Positions 46,901-54,124 of a stretch of 64,000 nt of DNA are shown piece after piece. The translations under genes were made by a program, and so were the position numbers. The stretch comes from Halorubrum depositum (GTDB lineage: Archaea > Halobacteriota > Halobacteria > Halobacteriales > Haloferacaceae), in NCBI RefSeq assembly GCF_007671725.1, contig NZ_VCNM01000001.1, positions 62,001 through 126,000 on the forward strand, read 5' to 3'. The notes beneath the pieces are model-generated. The model saw nothing but the letters and a program-made list of their open reading frames with translations, made no database searches and was not told the DNA's origin. The first letter of the stretch is position 1, and the number at the start of each line of letters is the position of its first letter.

Positions 46901-48383
46901 CACCCACCTCTGTTGGCGTGAATGTTACCGTAATTGAATGAGTCGTCCCACCATTCAAGCTGTCTCCTGCCTCAACGACTGGGTAATTGACCGTCTTTTC
47001 GGTCTCACCATAGTCTCCCCAGAGTTTGCTCCCGCTGGCATACACCTTCGCGTAAGAAGGATCGGGGAGGGTGTTTGAGGCGGTCGATATGTCAGAGACG
47101 CGTTCATCGTCTGGGAGTCCCAGCGTGAACGTCTGGTACGGCGTGTCCGCATACTGGGTTTCAACTGTCATTGATACCGTTACCGTCTCGCCAACGTGGA
47201 CCGTCTTCGGATAGGAGACATCTGTAATCTTCGCATCGGGGTACTCAGGCTCCTCGTCATCAACGATATTCGTCAGGTTCGATGGCGTCTGGTTCGGATT
47301 GAGCGCAAGTTGAGTAAAGTAGTAGTCTGCGATGAGGGTCTGCTGAAGCTGGTCGAAATTACCCTTAACCGTCTGGTAGCTCTGTTGGTCCGCTCCAAAT
47401 ACTTCAACTATTAGATCAGGGAAGAACTGCTGGTTGTCAGTATAGCTGTTGTCGACCTCCGATTCGTACTTTTTCGATTTCTTATAGACGGTCTCGATAA
47501 TCGAGAGGCGTTTCTCAAGTGTTGAGTCCGAAACGTCCGAACTATCAACGACCGTTTGTGTGTTCTGTTTCAGTTTGTCGAGGTTACGATGGAAATCCTC
47601 TCGCGTGTTCCTATCTGTCTTTGACAGGGTGTTAGAGAGTTTGCCCGCCTGGACTGACGTCGCTAGCTCAACGCCCACCTCTGGCGCCGAGAGCAAGCTG
47701 GTTCCAATGCCCCCAGCAGAGGTCCCAGCAGCATCGTCAAGGACTGTGATTGCAGACTCTAGCTCGGCTTCCCTTTCGGAATCCGGAACAAGTGCCCCGA
47801 ACGCGTCCAAGACACCATCAAGATTCTCATTTAAAAGATAGTCCTGACTAAGTCGTTTGCTTGCAGCCTCATAGGAGCTGTCGAGTGGCCGAATACCCTT
47901 GAGACTACGTTCCCTGATAGTATAATCCTCGCTCTCAGGTTCGAACTCAACGTATTCTCCCGAGTCATCCCAAGTTGCAAAATAATCGTCGCTCGAGACC
48001 GAGTCGCCCTCCCAGAGTTCGACCCGTACGTCCGCCTGGCCAGCTGAGATATCCGCAAGTTCCTTCTGCGAGAGTGAGTACTCGAAAATGCCGTTCTGCT
48101 CGGTTTCTACTATCGTCGTGGTACGTACAAGTTGATCATTGACGTATATCTTGAAGTATGGGTTGGTCGAAAAGTCTCCGACCTGTCCGACTCGCGTGTC
48201 GGCGGCAATGGCTATACCGATCGAAGAGTATTTACCGTCCCCATCTTCGTCAGTTACGCCGAATACGTTGACGTTCGAGATTGTCCCACCGTCCGCAGCA
48301 GAAACCGTTCCAACCGCTGATATCGGACCGACTGTAAGCATTAACAATACAATGAACACCGTGACGAGTCTCTTCCTAATCAT
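43941..48383 (-). CDS. Large secreted surface protein: PKD repeats, CARDB-like repeats, C-terminal dockerin
   Basis: About 1480 residues. A signal peptide (MIRKRLVTVFIVLLMLTVGPISAVGTVSAADGG) starts it. Residues 30-540 are a unique ectodomain. Six PKD domains of about 84 residues follow (about 545-1070), each with PTADAG, SFDGSGSSDNVGI and YEWDxDxDGDYE motifs. Three CARDB-like repeats of about 105 residues come next (FQVSNLSAPxxATQGD). The end is a dockerin with two calcium loops, DVNGDGDFTIVDVQALF and DFNGDETVDVVDVQKLF. It is an exported adhesin or scaffold. GTG at 48395 is an alternative start. The matching cohesin gene just downstream is broken, so its binding partner may be elsewhere. Confidence 0.88.
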   Translation of the reverse strand: MIRKRLVTVFIVLLMLTVGPISAVGTVSAADGGTISNVNVFGVTDEDGDGKYSSIGIAIAADTRVGQVGDFSTNPYFKIYVNDQLVRTTTIVETEQNGIFEYSLSQKELADISAGQADVRVELWEGDSVSSDDYFATWDDSGEYVEFEPESEDYTIRERSLKGIRPLDSSYEAASKRLSQDYLLNENLDGVLDAFGALVPDSEREAELESAITVLDDAAGTSAGGIGTSLLSAPEVGVELATSVQAGKLSNTLSKTDRNTREDFHRNLDKLKQNTQTVVDSSDVSDSTLEKRLSIIETVYKKSKKYESEVDNSYTDNQQFFPDLIVEVFGADQQSYQTVKGNFDQLQQTLIADYYFTQLALNPNQTPSNLTNIVDDEEPEYPDAKITDVSYPKTVHVGETVTVSMTVETQYADTPYQTFTLGLPDDERVSDISTASNTLPDPSYAKVYASGSKLWGDYGETEKTVNYPVVEAGDSLNGGTTHSITVTFTPTEVGDIRVWAKSIAWADNSRGSLNPDPGWEDAGNTGVLKDDQGEYAYEHVITVEQKDTSTPTATAGKDKTISVGETVSFDGSISSDNVGIESYEWDIDDDGNYEKPGATVSHTFQNVGTQTVTLRVTDAAGNADTDTVQVTVGDPVSPTADAGGDKTASIGSEISFDGSGSSDNVGITTYEWDLDDDGNFEKSSGSPSIAHTFQTTGTKDVTLRVRDGAGNTDTDTVSVTVEDGTDPTADAGPHKTTTVGSSVTFDGSGSSDNVGITTYEWDLDDDGDFEKSSGSSSIAHTFQNTGPTIVTLRVSDAAGNTDTDTVEVTVEDDAGPTADAGDDIAVSIGVEVNFDGSGSSDNVGIESYEWGIDGDGDYEKYGPTVSHTFQTVGTQTVTLRVTDAAGNADTDTVQVTVEDTASPTADAGGDKTASIGSEISFDGSGSSDNVGIESYEWDIDGDGDYEKYGPTVSHTFRTAGTNTVTLRVSDAEGNMDTDTVEVAIEDNSPPTATGGEDKSISVGETVSFDGSGSSDNVGIESYEWDVDGDGDYEKSGQSITHTYQATGTQTVTLRVSDATGNTDTDTVEVTVESPDPANFQISNLSAPENATQGDAIDVSANATNDGEQVATQSVAFRLDADDDGFGDDDVVLTREVQLDPEQSTTVTFSDIDTSDLDAGDYDHGVFTDDDSATATITIDAPEPEPADFQVSNLSAPGAATQGENITVSADISNAGGQEATQSVAFGLDTDDDGTLEELTAQDVTLTSDETRTVTFDGIDTGVLAPGDYTHGVSTENDSATATITIDAPEPEPANFQVSNLSAPATATQGDAVDVSTDVTNDGGQGATQSVEFRLDAEGDGFGDDDDVVISQDVQLEPGESTTVEFTGIGTDGLEAGDYAHGVFAENDSETATLSVEEPDDGKGEGPPAIGDFENAPTDPDGDGLYEDVNGDGDFTIVDVQALFANLDDETVQSSLDAFDFNGDETVDVVDVQKLFTEEGT

Positions 48384-48576
48384 CTGACTCACCACCCTCT
48401 CCGTTAAACTGCTCGTGGTACTTCTGCTCGATCTCTAACCGCGTGTCGAGACTGAGATCGCCCATATCGTCACCGTACTCTTGGTTTGCAATCTCTTCGC
48501 GCGTCTGAACATCAGCCGGTGTCAGTCCGTCCGCGAAGGGTTGGCGGTTGTACAGTGTGATGTTACGTGTGCTCAT
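48376..48576 (-). CDS. Small hypothetical protein in the surface-protein operon
   Basis: A 66-residue acidic soluble protein (MSTRNITLYNRQPFADGLTPAD). Its ATG follows directly after the TAA of the dockerin remnant, and its end overlaps the start of the large surface protein by eight bases. Translational coupling with the surface protein is likely. No family recognised. Its survival between broken genes suggests selection or recent decay of the neighbours. Confidence 0.6.
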   Translation of the reverse strand: MSTRNITLYNRQPFADGLTPADVQTREEIANQEYGDDMGDLSLDTRLEIEQKYHEQFNGEGGESDD

Positions 48577-48764
48577 TTAGCTCAGCACCTCGTTGAACAG
48601 TTTCTGGACGTCAACCACGTTGACGACTCCGTCCTGGTTGAACTGGAAGGTGTTTGTTGAATCTGTGCACTGGTTGGTTGTCCGAATCCTGCTCCCGATC
48701 CCACTAACAATGTCAGGAACAGGGCAACTGCTACGACAGCTGTTTTCTTGGGCGATCCGATCAT
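48577..48764 (-). pseudogene. Remnant: signal peptide joined out of frame to a dockerin end
   Basis: The frame from the ATG at 48764 gives MIGSPKKTAVVAVALFLTLL plus a signal-peptide end VGSGAGFGQPTSAQ. A different frame ends FNQDGVVNVVDVQKLFNEVLS with a dockerin calcium loop. The body of the protein is deleted. It resembles the dockerin of the large surface protein, so it was probably a second dockerin protein of the same operon. A TATA-like ATTTATTATAAG on the minus strand near 48828 drives it. Confidence 0.7.
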
Positions 48765-48898
48765 TCCCAGCCACCACCATTGTGACGAGTGGTTGACATT
48801 CCTCGCATCGTAAGCATACACAGACTTATAATAAATAAGAAAAATCTACATAATGGATTGACATAATCTATAAGTCAATATTACATTCGTTAATTTGA

Positions 48899-49078
48899 CC
48901 TTTCTTCTCTCTTGGATCCGCAGACAGCATTGAGATCACTGTTTCTCATCCAGGATTCGATAAATCAACCGTCAACTACATCCGGACCAATCTCTTCGAC
49001 AGCGTCGGGATCCTCATTTCTGACTACGAGGACCGGCGCGAATGGCTGCGAGTCAGGGGGAACACGCTAGTAGTCTGA
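48899..49078 (+). pseudogene. C-terminal remnant of an unknown protein
   Basis: The frame closed by TGA at 49076-49078 reads ADSIEITVSHPGFDKSTVNY, then LFDSVGILISDYEDRREWLRV. It is protein-like with balanced composition, but it has no start codon and begins after a TGA at 48896-48898. No family is recognised. It borders the structured region. Confidence 0.4.
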
Positions 49079-49153
49079 CTACTCTGGTGTTTGAGTCGGA
49101 GCGCTACTCTGCGTATAGTCTCAAAGTCCTATAGATTGGACATAGCTGATCGA

Positions 49154-49286
49154 GGCGCGCCGAGTCAGGCGCGCCGACCCCTGTGTTTCTGCTGGAATCT
49201 GCCGAGCGAAGCGAGGCAGTGGTTTACTCTAGTGGCTTCTTAGCCACACACCTAACGGAAAGGTGGGACCCCACCTCGGAGTTAGG
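49154..49286. other. Dense cluster of hairpins in a non-coding stretch
   Basis: Four strong inverted repeats stand in a row: GGCGCGCC at 49154-49161 and 49168-49175; CTGCC (49199-49203) / GGCAG (49215-49219); GTGGCT (49232-49237) / AGCCAC (49242-49247); and a nested pair CCTAAC (49251-49256) / GTTAGG (49281-49286) enclosing AGGTGGG / CCCACCT. An extra AGTAGT / ACTACT lies near 49069-49083. No gene covers them. The rest of 48765-49418 has only the remnant and a short frame ending SLRERGIDELVANTIRKEAK. A structured RNA or transposon-end remnant is possible. Confidence 0.5.
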
Positions 49287-49418
49287 GCGGTGCGGGAGAC
49301 GGTATCGTCACTGAGAGAGCGAGGGATCGACGAACTAGTCGCGAACACCATCAGAAAAGAAGCAAAATAGGCCGCTAATTCCCCGGATCGATAGTGATGC
49401 CTCTCACGAGGTGCCGCG

Positions 49419-51544
49419 CTAGCCGGGAGTCCCTAATGCGTCGGCAAAGCGACGGGGTTCGTATATCCGACCGTCGACGAGAGTGATCGTTGGCGCGAAC
49501 TCGAACGCGAACTGCCGAAGGTCTTCACCCGTCACCTTCGACCACTGGCTCGCCCCACTCCGGAAGAGCCGACGCGCCTCAGCGAGGGAGTCGGGCTGGA
49601 ATCCGATGTCAAGCTTGTCTGGATCCGGCCCCTCCGTCCGGCTGATCTCTCCGCCGTACCTGTCGAGCCACCGACTCCACGGATCGTCGCCACCGCCGTG
49701 AGCCTCCGCTCTGGTGAGCCCGTCAAGAGCGTTCTCCAAGCCGGACTTGATGCTGTTCGACACCGAGTCGATGTACCCTGTGAGCTCCTGGGCGATGTAC
49801 TTCGATCCGAGTTGAACCTCTCCGTAGGTATGATCCACGAGCGGAGAGAGCCGCTTGAGAGCGCGATAGACGGTGTCGATATGAACGCCGATGGATTGGC
49901 CAACTCCTTCGGCGACGTCTCTCTGCCGTCTGTGAGTAGCGTCTCGACCATCTCTGTGTCCGTCTCGTTCATCTGCGCCGCCGTCGCGAAGATCTGGTCG
50001 TCTTGTTTGTCCTCAATTCGCGGCAGACGGTCGGGGAGTAGCTTCCGCCACCGACGAGAACCGGTCACCTCGAAGTAGTCGTCTGCGACGAAGATCTGGC
50101 CATCGGGACGGGTCGGAATGTTCGACCAGTTGAGGACGTTCAACAGCGCCTCGTCGAGCTCCGTGACGAGCGTGTCGAGGTCGTTCCAGTACAGCGTGTC
50201 GTCGTGGATTGAATTCTGGAAGGAGACCCCAATCTTCGGATTTTCGAGAGCAATCCCCTCGACCGCGTCGGGGTTTCGCATGTGGTAATGTTTGAACTCC
50301 TTCGCGAGCTCGTGACCGCCGACTAATTCGGCAGCACGGCGGGAGTCGATCGTCGCGGTATGGTAGTGACCGGGACACTCACGGTCGTCGCGGACCGACT
50401 TCGTGTATCCCTCGCGGTCGCCGGCGAGCAACAGGGAAATCTCGTGAAGCGTTCCGTCGTACGCGATGACCTTACCGGTCTCTCCGTTGAGTACTCTGAC
50501 GTACAGCTCCGCGTCGACGATATTTGACGACTTATGCAGACGGTCCTCGTCAAAGTCGCCTGGGTAGATGGGGGTCGGACTGTTGAACCGGAACCCCTGA
50601 CGTGCCGCGAGCGCATCGAGCGACTGCCGGAGCACCGTCGGGTACTGCTCGAAGTCCCAATATGACCCCTCAACTTCCACGTCGTATCCCTCTAGGTCGT
50701 AGGGATTGGACATCGCCCTGTTCCCCTCCTTCGTCTCGATGTCTGGCCACCGAGGAGAGATTCGGAAGTACGCGCGCTTCCGAGCTTCCGACTTGGCAGC
50801 ACCCCATGAGTCGTATCCTTTCGGATAGACATATACGAGGTACTCACGGACCTCATCGAGTTGGAAATTCTCGGCAGCGCGTGGGGCAAGCCCGGAGGAT
50901 TTGAAACCAAACTCAACGTTCCACTCGGTTCCATCGATTTCGGCCGTCGTCCTGAGTCGCCCGTGCTGCTCGAAGTCGTGCTCTCCCTGAAGGGAGCGCA
51001 GGCCGAAGTACGATCGAAGCGGATTAGCTAGGTCCTCACAGTTCCATTTGAGATAGGCGTGGAACTCGTGGGGTTGTGGGTCGATGAACCGACGGGAGAA
51101 GTGGTCGTCGTCAGAGTTGGCGGTCTCAGTCTCCTGACCGTTATCATCTCCATCCGACTCGGCCTCGTCGTCGAGGCGTTTCTCGGCGCGCTCGTACGTC
51201 TCACAGGTCTTGAGATGGATGTCCGGGTCGTCAGTCCGGGGATGTGTCTCGCCGCAGTATCGATACTGCGCGACCGGTTCCGCGTCGCACCTACCCTCAT
51301 GTCTCACCGCGATGCGATGCTGTTGGAACTTACACCGACAGAACCGACAACGAGCTACAAAACGAGACGCCCCAACTCGTCGACGCGATCCCTTTGATAC
51401 AGACGCATCCAAGGAGGTGTCGACGCTCTCCCGACGCTCGTCAGTCTCCGTTCGTTCGACCGACGACTGAATCGAGTCGGCTTGGTCGTTAGTGACCGCC
51501 TCGGCCTTGTCGAGCTGTCCGATGAAATCGTCTGGGTCGGTCAC
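49419..51544 (-). pseudogene. DUF7845-type protein gene, frameshifted before its winged helix
   Basis: From the GTG near 51544 the frame runs through zinc-ligand clusters (CRFCRCKFQQHRIAVRHEG, CGETHPRTDDPDIHLKTC) and the recognisable DUF7845 core (FIDPQPHEFHAYLKWNCEDL) to about 49900. There a one-base deletion (GCCAATCC where GCC-G-AATCC is expected) breaks the frame. The other frame continues IGVHIDTVYRALKRLSPLVD, a winged helix, then MDHTYGEVQLGSKY to the stop at 49419. The GTG at 51604 gives a basic extension and lies too near the TATA-like AAATAAAATG (51612-51621). About 720 residues if repaired. Confidence 0.7.
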
Positions 51545-51645
51545 TGCGACCACCCGCTTCCGTCGCCGCTGGCGCGCGGAGCCACGGGTCGGCTCGCGCG
51601 ACACCCCATTTTATTTGGGTGGACACTAGTTGTATCAGGTGCGAA

Positions 51646-51662
51646 CTCCCCTTTAGCAGGGG
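51646..51662. terminator. Small hairpin at the tRNA-proximal island end
   Basis: TCCCCT / AGGGGA with a TTAGC loop lies about 20 bases beyond the tRNA-Thr 3' end on the island side. It could be a terminator of the tRNA transcript or an integrase arm-site feature. Confidence 0.3.
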
Positions 51663-51681
51663 AAATTGAACGAACCGTTTC

Positions 51682-51693
51682 AAGCCAGGGCAG
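51682..51693. other. Attachment-site repeat within tRNA-Thr
   Basis: AAGCCAGGGCAG, matching 30093-30104. Read on the minus strand it is the 3' end of the T-arm side and acceptor stem of tRNA-Thr plus one base. Integration here leaves the tRNA intact, as usual for archaeal integrases. Confidence 0.8.
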
Positions 51694-51756
51694 GGATTTG
51701 AACCCCGGAAGTCTCGATTACAAGTCGAGTGCATGAACCGCCCATGCTCCCCTGGC
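51683..51756 (-). tRNA. tRNA-Thr (anticodon TGT)
   Basis: A full cloverleaf on the minus strand, 74 nt without CCA. The acceptor stem is GCCAGGG / CCCTGGC with discriminator T. The D stem is GCAT / ATGC and the anticodon stem is CTCGA / TCGAG around CTTGTAA, anticodon TGT. The T arm is around GTTCAAATC. It is the integration target of the island to its 3' side. Confidence 0.95.
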
Positions 51757-51824
51757 GCAGGCTGGCGTACTCGGGCCTCGTATGAGTGCGTGTCGCTTTC
51801 GGCGAGCGTGACGCCCGCTCGCGG

Positions 51825-52406
51825 TCACTCGGTTCCGCCCGCGGGGTCGCTCTCAGACTCGCCGCCGTCGGTCTCGCCGCTGGTCCCGTCGCCCGCCCCC
51901 TCCGCCAGCGGCTTCGTCAGCTCGACGCGGTGGACGTCGTACCCGTGGGTGGCGTAGAAGGCGCGGGCCCGGCCGTTGTCGGCGAGCGCCTCCAGCGCGA
52001 CGGTCTCGGCGCCCTCGGCCGCGAGGGCGCGCTCGGCGGCGTCGAGGAGGTCGGCGCCGACCCCCTCGCCGCGTCGCTCGGGGACGACGAACAGGTTGCT
52101 CACCGTGCCGCGGACGCGCTCGCGCTCGTATCCCTCGCGGTCGATCGAAAAGCCGACGAAGCCGATCGGGTCGCCGTCGCCGTCGCCGCCGTCGCTATCG
52201 CCATCGTCACCTTCGCGAGCGACGAGTAGCTCCCCGGTGACGACCGAGCGGGCGACCCACTCGCGCACCGCGGCGCGGTTCGACTCGGCGAGCAGCGTCG
52301 AGCCGTGGCTCCGCTGATCCTCCGCCAGCGCGACCCACAGGTCCGTGACGTCGTCGACGTCGTCGACCATCGCCGGCGCGACCGTCGACCGCTCGTCGTC
52401 GGACAT
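51825..52406 (-). CDS. GNAT-family N-acetyltransferase
   Basis: A 193-residue protein from the ATG at 52406 (MSDDERSTVAPAMVDDVDDV); 22 upstream basic codons are excluded. The GNAT acetyl-CoA motif A is VSNLFVVPERRGEGVGADLLDAAERAL, and motif B is ALADNGRARAFYATHGYDVHRVELTKPL. The C-terminal acidic tail is haloarchaeal. The substrate is unknown. First host gene right of the island on this side, next to tRNA-Thr. Confidence 0.88.
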   Translation of the reverse strand: MSDDERSTVAPAMVDDVDDVTDLWVALAEDQRSHGSTLLAESNRAAVREWVARSVVTGELLVAREGDDGDSDGGDGDGDPIGFVGFSIDREGYERERVRGTVSNLFVVPERRGEGVGADLLDAAERALAAEGAETVALEALADNGRARAFYATHGYDVHRVELTKPLAEGAGDGTSGETDGGESESDPAGGTE

Positions 52407-52508
52407 TCGACCGCCCGTTCGGCGCGGCGCGGCATGAGGGTACCGACGCGGCGGGGGAGCGGCCGTGACCACCGGTCGGGAGGGCGGGAGGAGAGACGGC
52501 CGCGCGGC

Positions 52509-53138
52509 TCACACCTCGCGGCAGTCGGGACAGACGGCCTGCCCGTTGGCGGTCACCAGGTCGGGGACGAGCGCCCCGCAGCTCTCGCAGACCCCCTGCG
52601 TCGGCGACTCCGCCGCGTCCGTCGTGGCGGCCTCGCTCGCCGGAGCGACGCCGCCGTCCGAGCCGAGCATCCCCTCGTCGCCGCGCCGCGTTCCGCGGAG
52701 CGTCTCGTCGCCGACGGCGGCCTCGCGGGCGCCGTCGCCGGTCCGCGGCGCCCCCGCGGCCAGCGCGTCACCGGCGGTGACGACGCCGACCGCCTCGCCG
52801 GCCTCGACCGCCACGACGCGGTCGACGCCCTCGGAGACGAGCCGTTCCTCGACGGCCGCGAGCGAGTCGTCCGGCGTCACCGTCGGGAGGGGCGGGCCCA
52901 TCACCGATCCGACCGTGTGAGCGTCGGCGTTGCCGTCGCTCCGATCGTCGGCGTCGAGGAGCGCGCCGAGCGCGTCCCGACAGCCGAGCCGCCCCACGGG
53001 CTCGCCGCCGCGAACGACGACGAGACAGTCGGTCTCCTCCTCGACCATCAGCCCCGCCGCGTCGGCCAGGCCGTCGGACTCGCTCACGCCGAGGAACTCG
53101 CGATGCATCACGTCACGAACCGTGGTGTCTGTTCGCAT
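52509..53138 (-). CDS. Tandem CBS-domain protein with C-terminal zinc ribbon
   Basis: A 209-residue protein (MRTDTTVRDVMHREFLGVSES). CBS one covers residues 5-60 and CBS two about 75-130 (VMGPPLPTVTPDDSLAAVEERL). A linker leads to a zinc ribbon with CESCGALVP and CPDCREV at the C-terminus. CBS pairs bind adenine nucleotides and control partner proteins. The ribbon suggests nucleic-acid or protein contact. No partner is obvious nearby. Confidence 0.88.
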   Translation of the reverse strand: MRTDTTVRDVMHREFLGVSESDGLADAAGLMVEEETDCLVVVRGGEPVGRLGCRDALGALLDADDRSDGNADAHTVGSVMGPPLPTVTPDDSLAAVEERLVSEGVDRVVAVEAGEAVGVVTAGDALAAGAPRTGDGAREAAVGDETLRGTRRGDEGMLGSDGGVAPASEAATTDAAESPTQGVCESCGALVPDLVTANGQAVCPDCREV

Positions 53139-53394
53139 GGAGCGAGGATCCGACGCGAACGGCTAAAAGCTGCCCCCGATATCGTTATACGGGTTCCGAA
53201 CGTAGGAACCCGATCGGCACGGAAAACGACGGTTCCGTCGTGTTCGCTCTCCGTCGTCTTCACACGCCGGCGTGTTCGACGCCCCCTGCGACGTGCCCTC
53301 CCGCGTTGCGACGCGTTCACCGTCGACGCACCGCTCGGCTCGTCGCCGCGGGCCGAAGAGGAGGGTTCAAACCCTCCGGCGTTCGAGCGGGCAC

Positions 53395-54090
53395 ATGACC
53401 ATTCCCTCGTTCGTGATCGGGATCGCGGGGGGGACCGGCGCGGGGAAGACGACCGTCTCTCGGCTCGTCACCCGCGACCTCGGCGACAGCGTCACCCGCA
53501 TCCCGCTGGACAACTACTACGAGGACCTCTCGCACCTGGACTTCGAGGAGCGGCAGTCGGTCAACTACGACCACCCCTCGGCGTTCGAGTGGGAGCTCCT
53601 CCGCGAACACCTCGAAGCCCTGTTGGAGGGCCAGTCCGTCCAGATGCCGCAGTACGACTTCGAGATCCACAACCGGAAAGCAGAGCGGGTCACGGTCGAG
53701 CCGACCGACGTCATCGTGCTCGAGGGGATCTTGGCGCTGTACGACGAGGAGATAAACGACATGATGGACCTCCGGCTGTTCGTCGAGACCGACGCCGACG
53801 TCCGCATCCTGCGCCGGATCCGCCGGGACGTGATCGAGCGCGGCCGCGACCTGGAGGGCGTCATCGACCAGTACCTCTCGACGGTGAAGCCGATGCACGA
53901 GCAGTTCATCGAGCCGTCGAAGAAGCACGCGGACGTGATCATCCCCGAGGGCGCCAACAGCGTCGCCGTGAACCTCTTAGAGGAGAAGCTCCGCGCCGAG
54001 GTCGAGGGCGACGCGGTCCGGAGCTGGGAGCGCGGGAGCCTGGAGGAAGAACTCGGCGAGAAGCGCTCGCTCGACGTGGACGGGGACTGA
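53395..54090 (+). CDS. udk: Uridine kinase
   Basis: A 231-residue protein from the ATG at 53395 (MTIPSFVIGIAGGTGAGKTTVS). The P-loop is GGTGAGKTT. Other parts are LDNYYEDLSHLDFEERQSVNYDHP (substrate region), VIVLEGILALYDEEI (Walker B-like) and RRIRRDVIERGRDLE (lid). It makes UMP from uridine. The 18-base palindrome GGAGGGTTCAAACCCTCC (53360-53377) lies in its leader, about 18 bases before the ATG. Confidence 0.93.
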   Translation: MTIPSFVIGIAGGTGAGKTTVSRLVTRDLGDSVTRIPLDNYYEDLSHLDFEERQSVNYDHPSAFEWELLREHLEALLEGQSVQMPQYDFEIHNRKAERVTVEPTDVIVLEGILALYDEEINDMMDLRLFVETDADVRILRRIRRDVIERGRDLEGVIDQYLSTVKPMHEQFIEPSKKHADVIIPEGANSVAVNLLEEKLRAEVEGDAVRSWERGSLEEELGEKRSLDVDGD

Positions 54091-54124
54091 GCGCACGGGA
54101 GCCTATTTAAACAGCTTCCCCTCT

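Larger units (their letters stand above)
30093..51693. mobile_element. Integrated element (genomic island) at tRNA-Thr, 21.6 kb
   Basis: The region lies between direct repeats of the tRNA-Thr 3' end. It starts with a tyrosine integrase gene, has lower GC than both flanks, and holds toxin-antitoxin-like pairs, nucleases, remnant integrases, a surface protein and no housekeeping genes. The internal broken integrases (36898-37492, 41890-42131) show it absorbed earlier insertions. No replication or capsid gene is evident, so it is not a recognisable intact provirus or plasmid. Confidence 0.8.

Noticed and set aside
49032-49418. Small frame ending SLRERGIDELVANTIRKEAK as a gene
   Set aside because: Only a GTG-started 27-codon stretch is present, directly behind hairpins; it is more likely the end of a lost gene.
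30159-51604. Island as an intact provirus or integrated plasmid
   Set aside because: No capsid, terminase, replication or partition gene could be recognised, and several genes are broken.
53360-53377. tRNA T-arm-like palindrome GGAGGGTTCAAACCCTCC
   Set aside because: No anticodon or acceptor stem can be folded around it. It is kept only as a hairpin in the udk leader.
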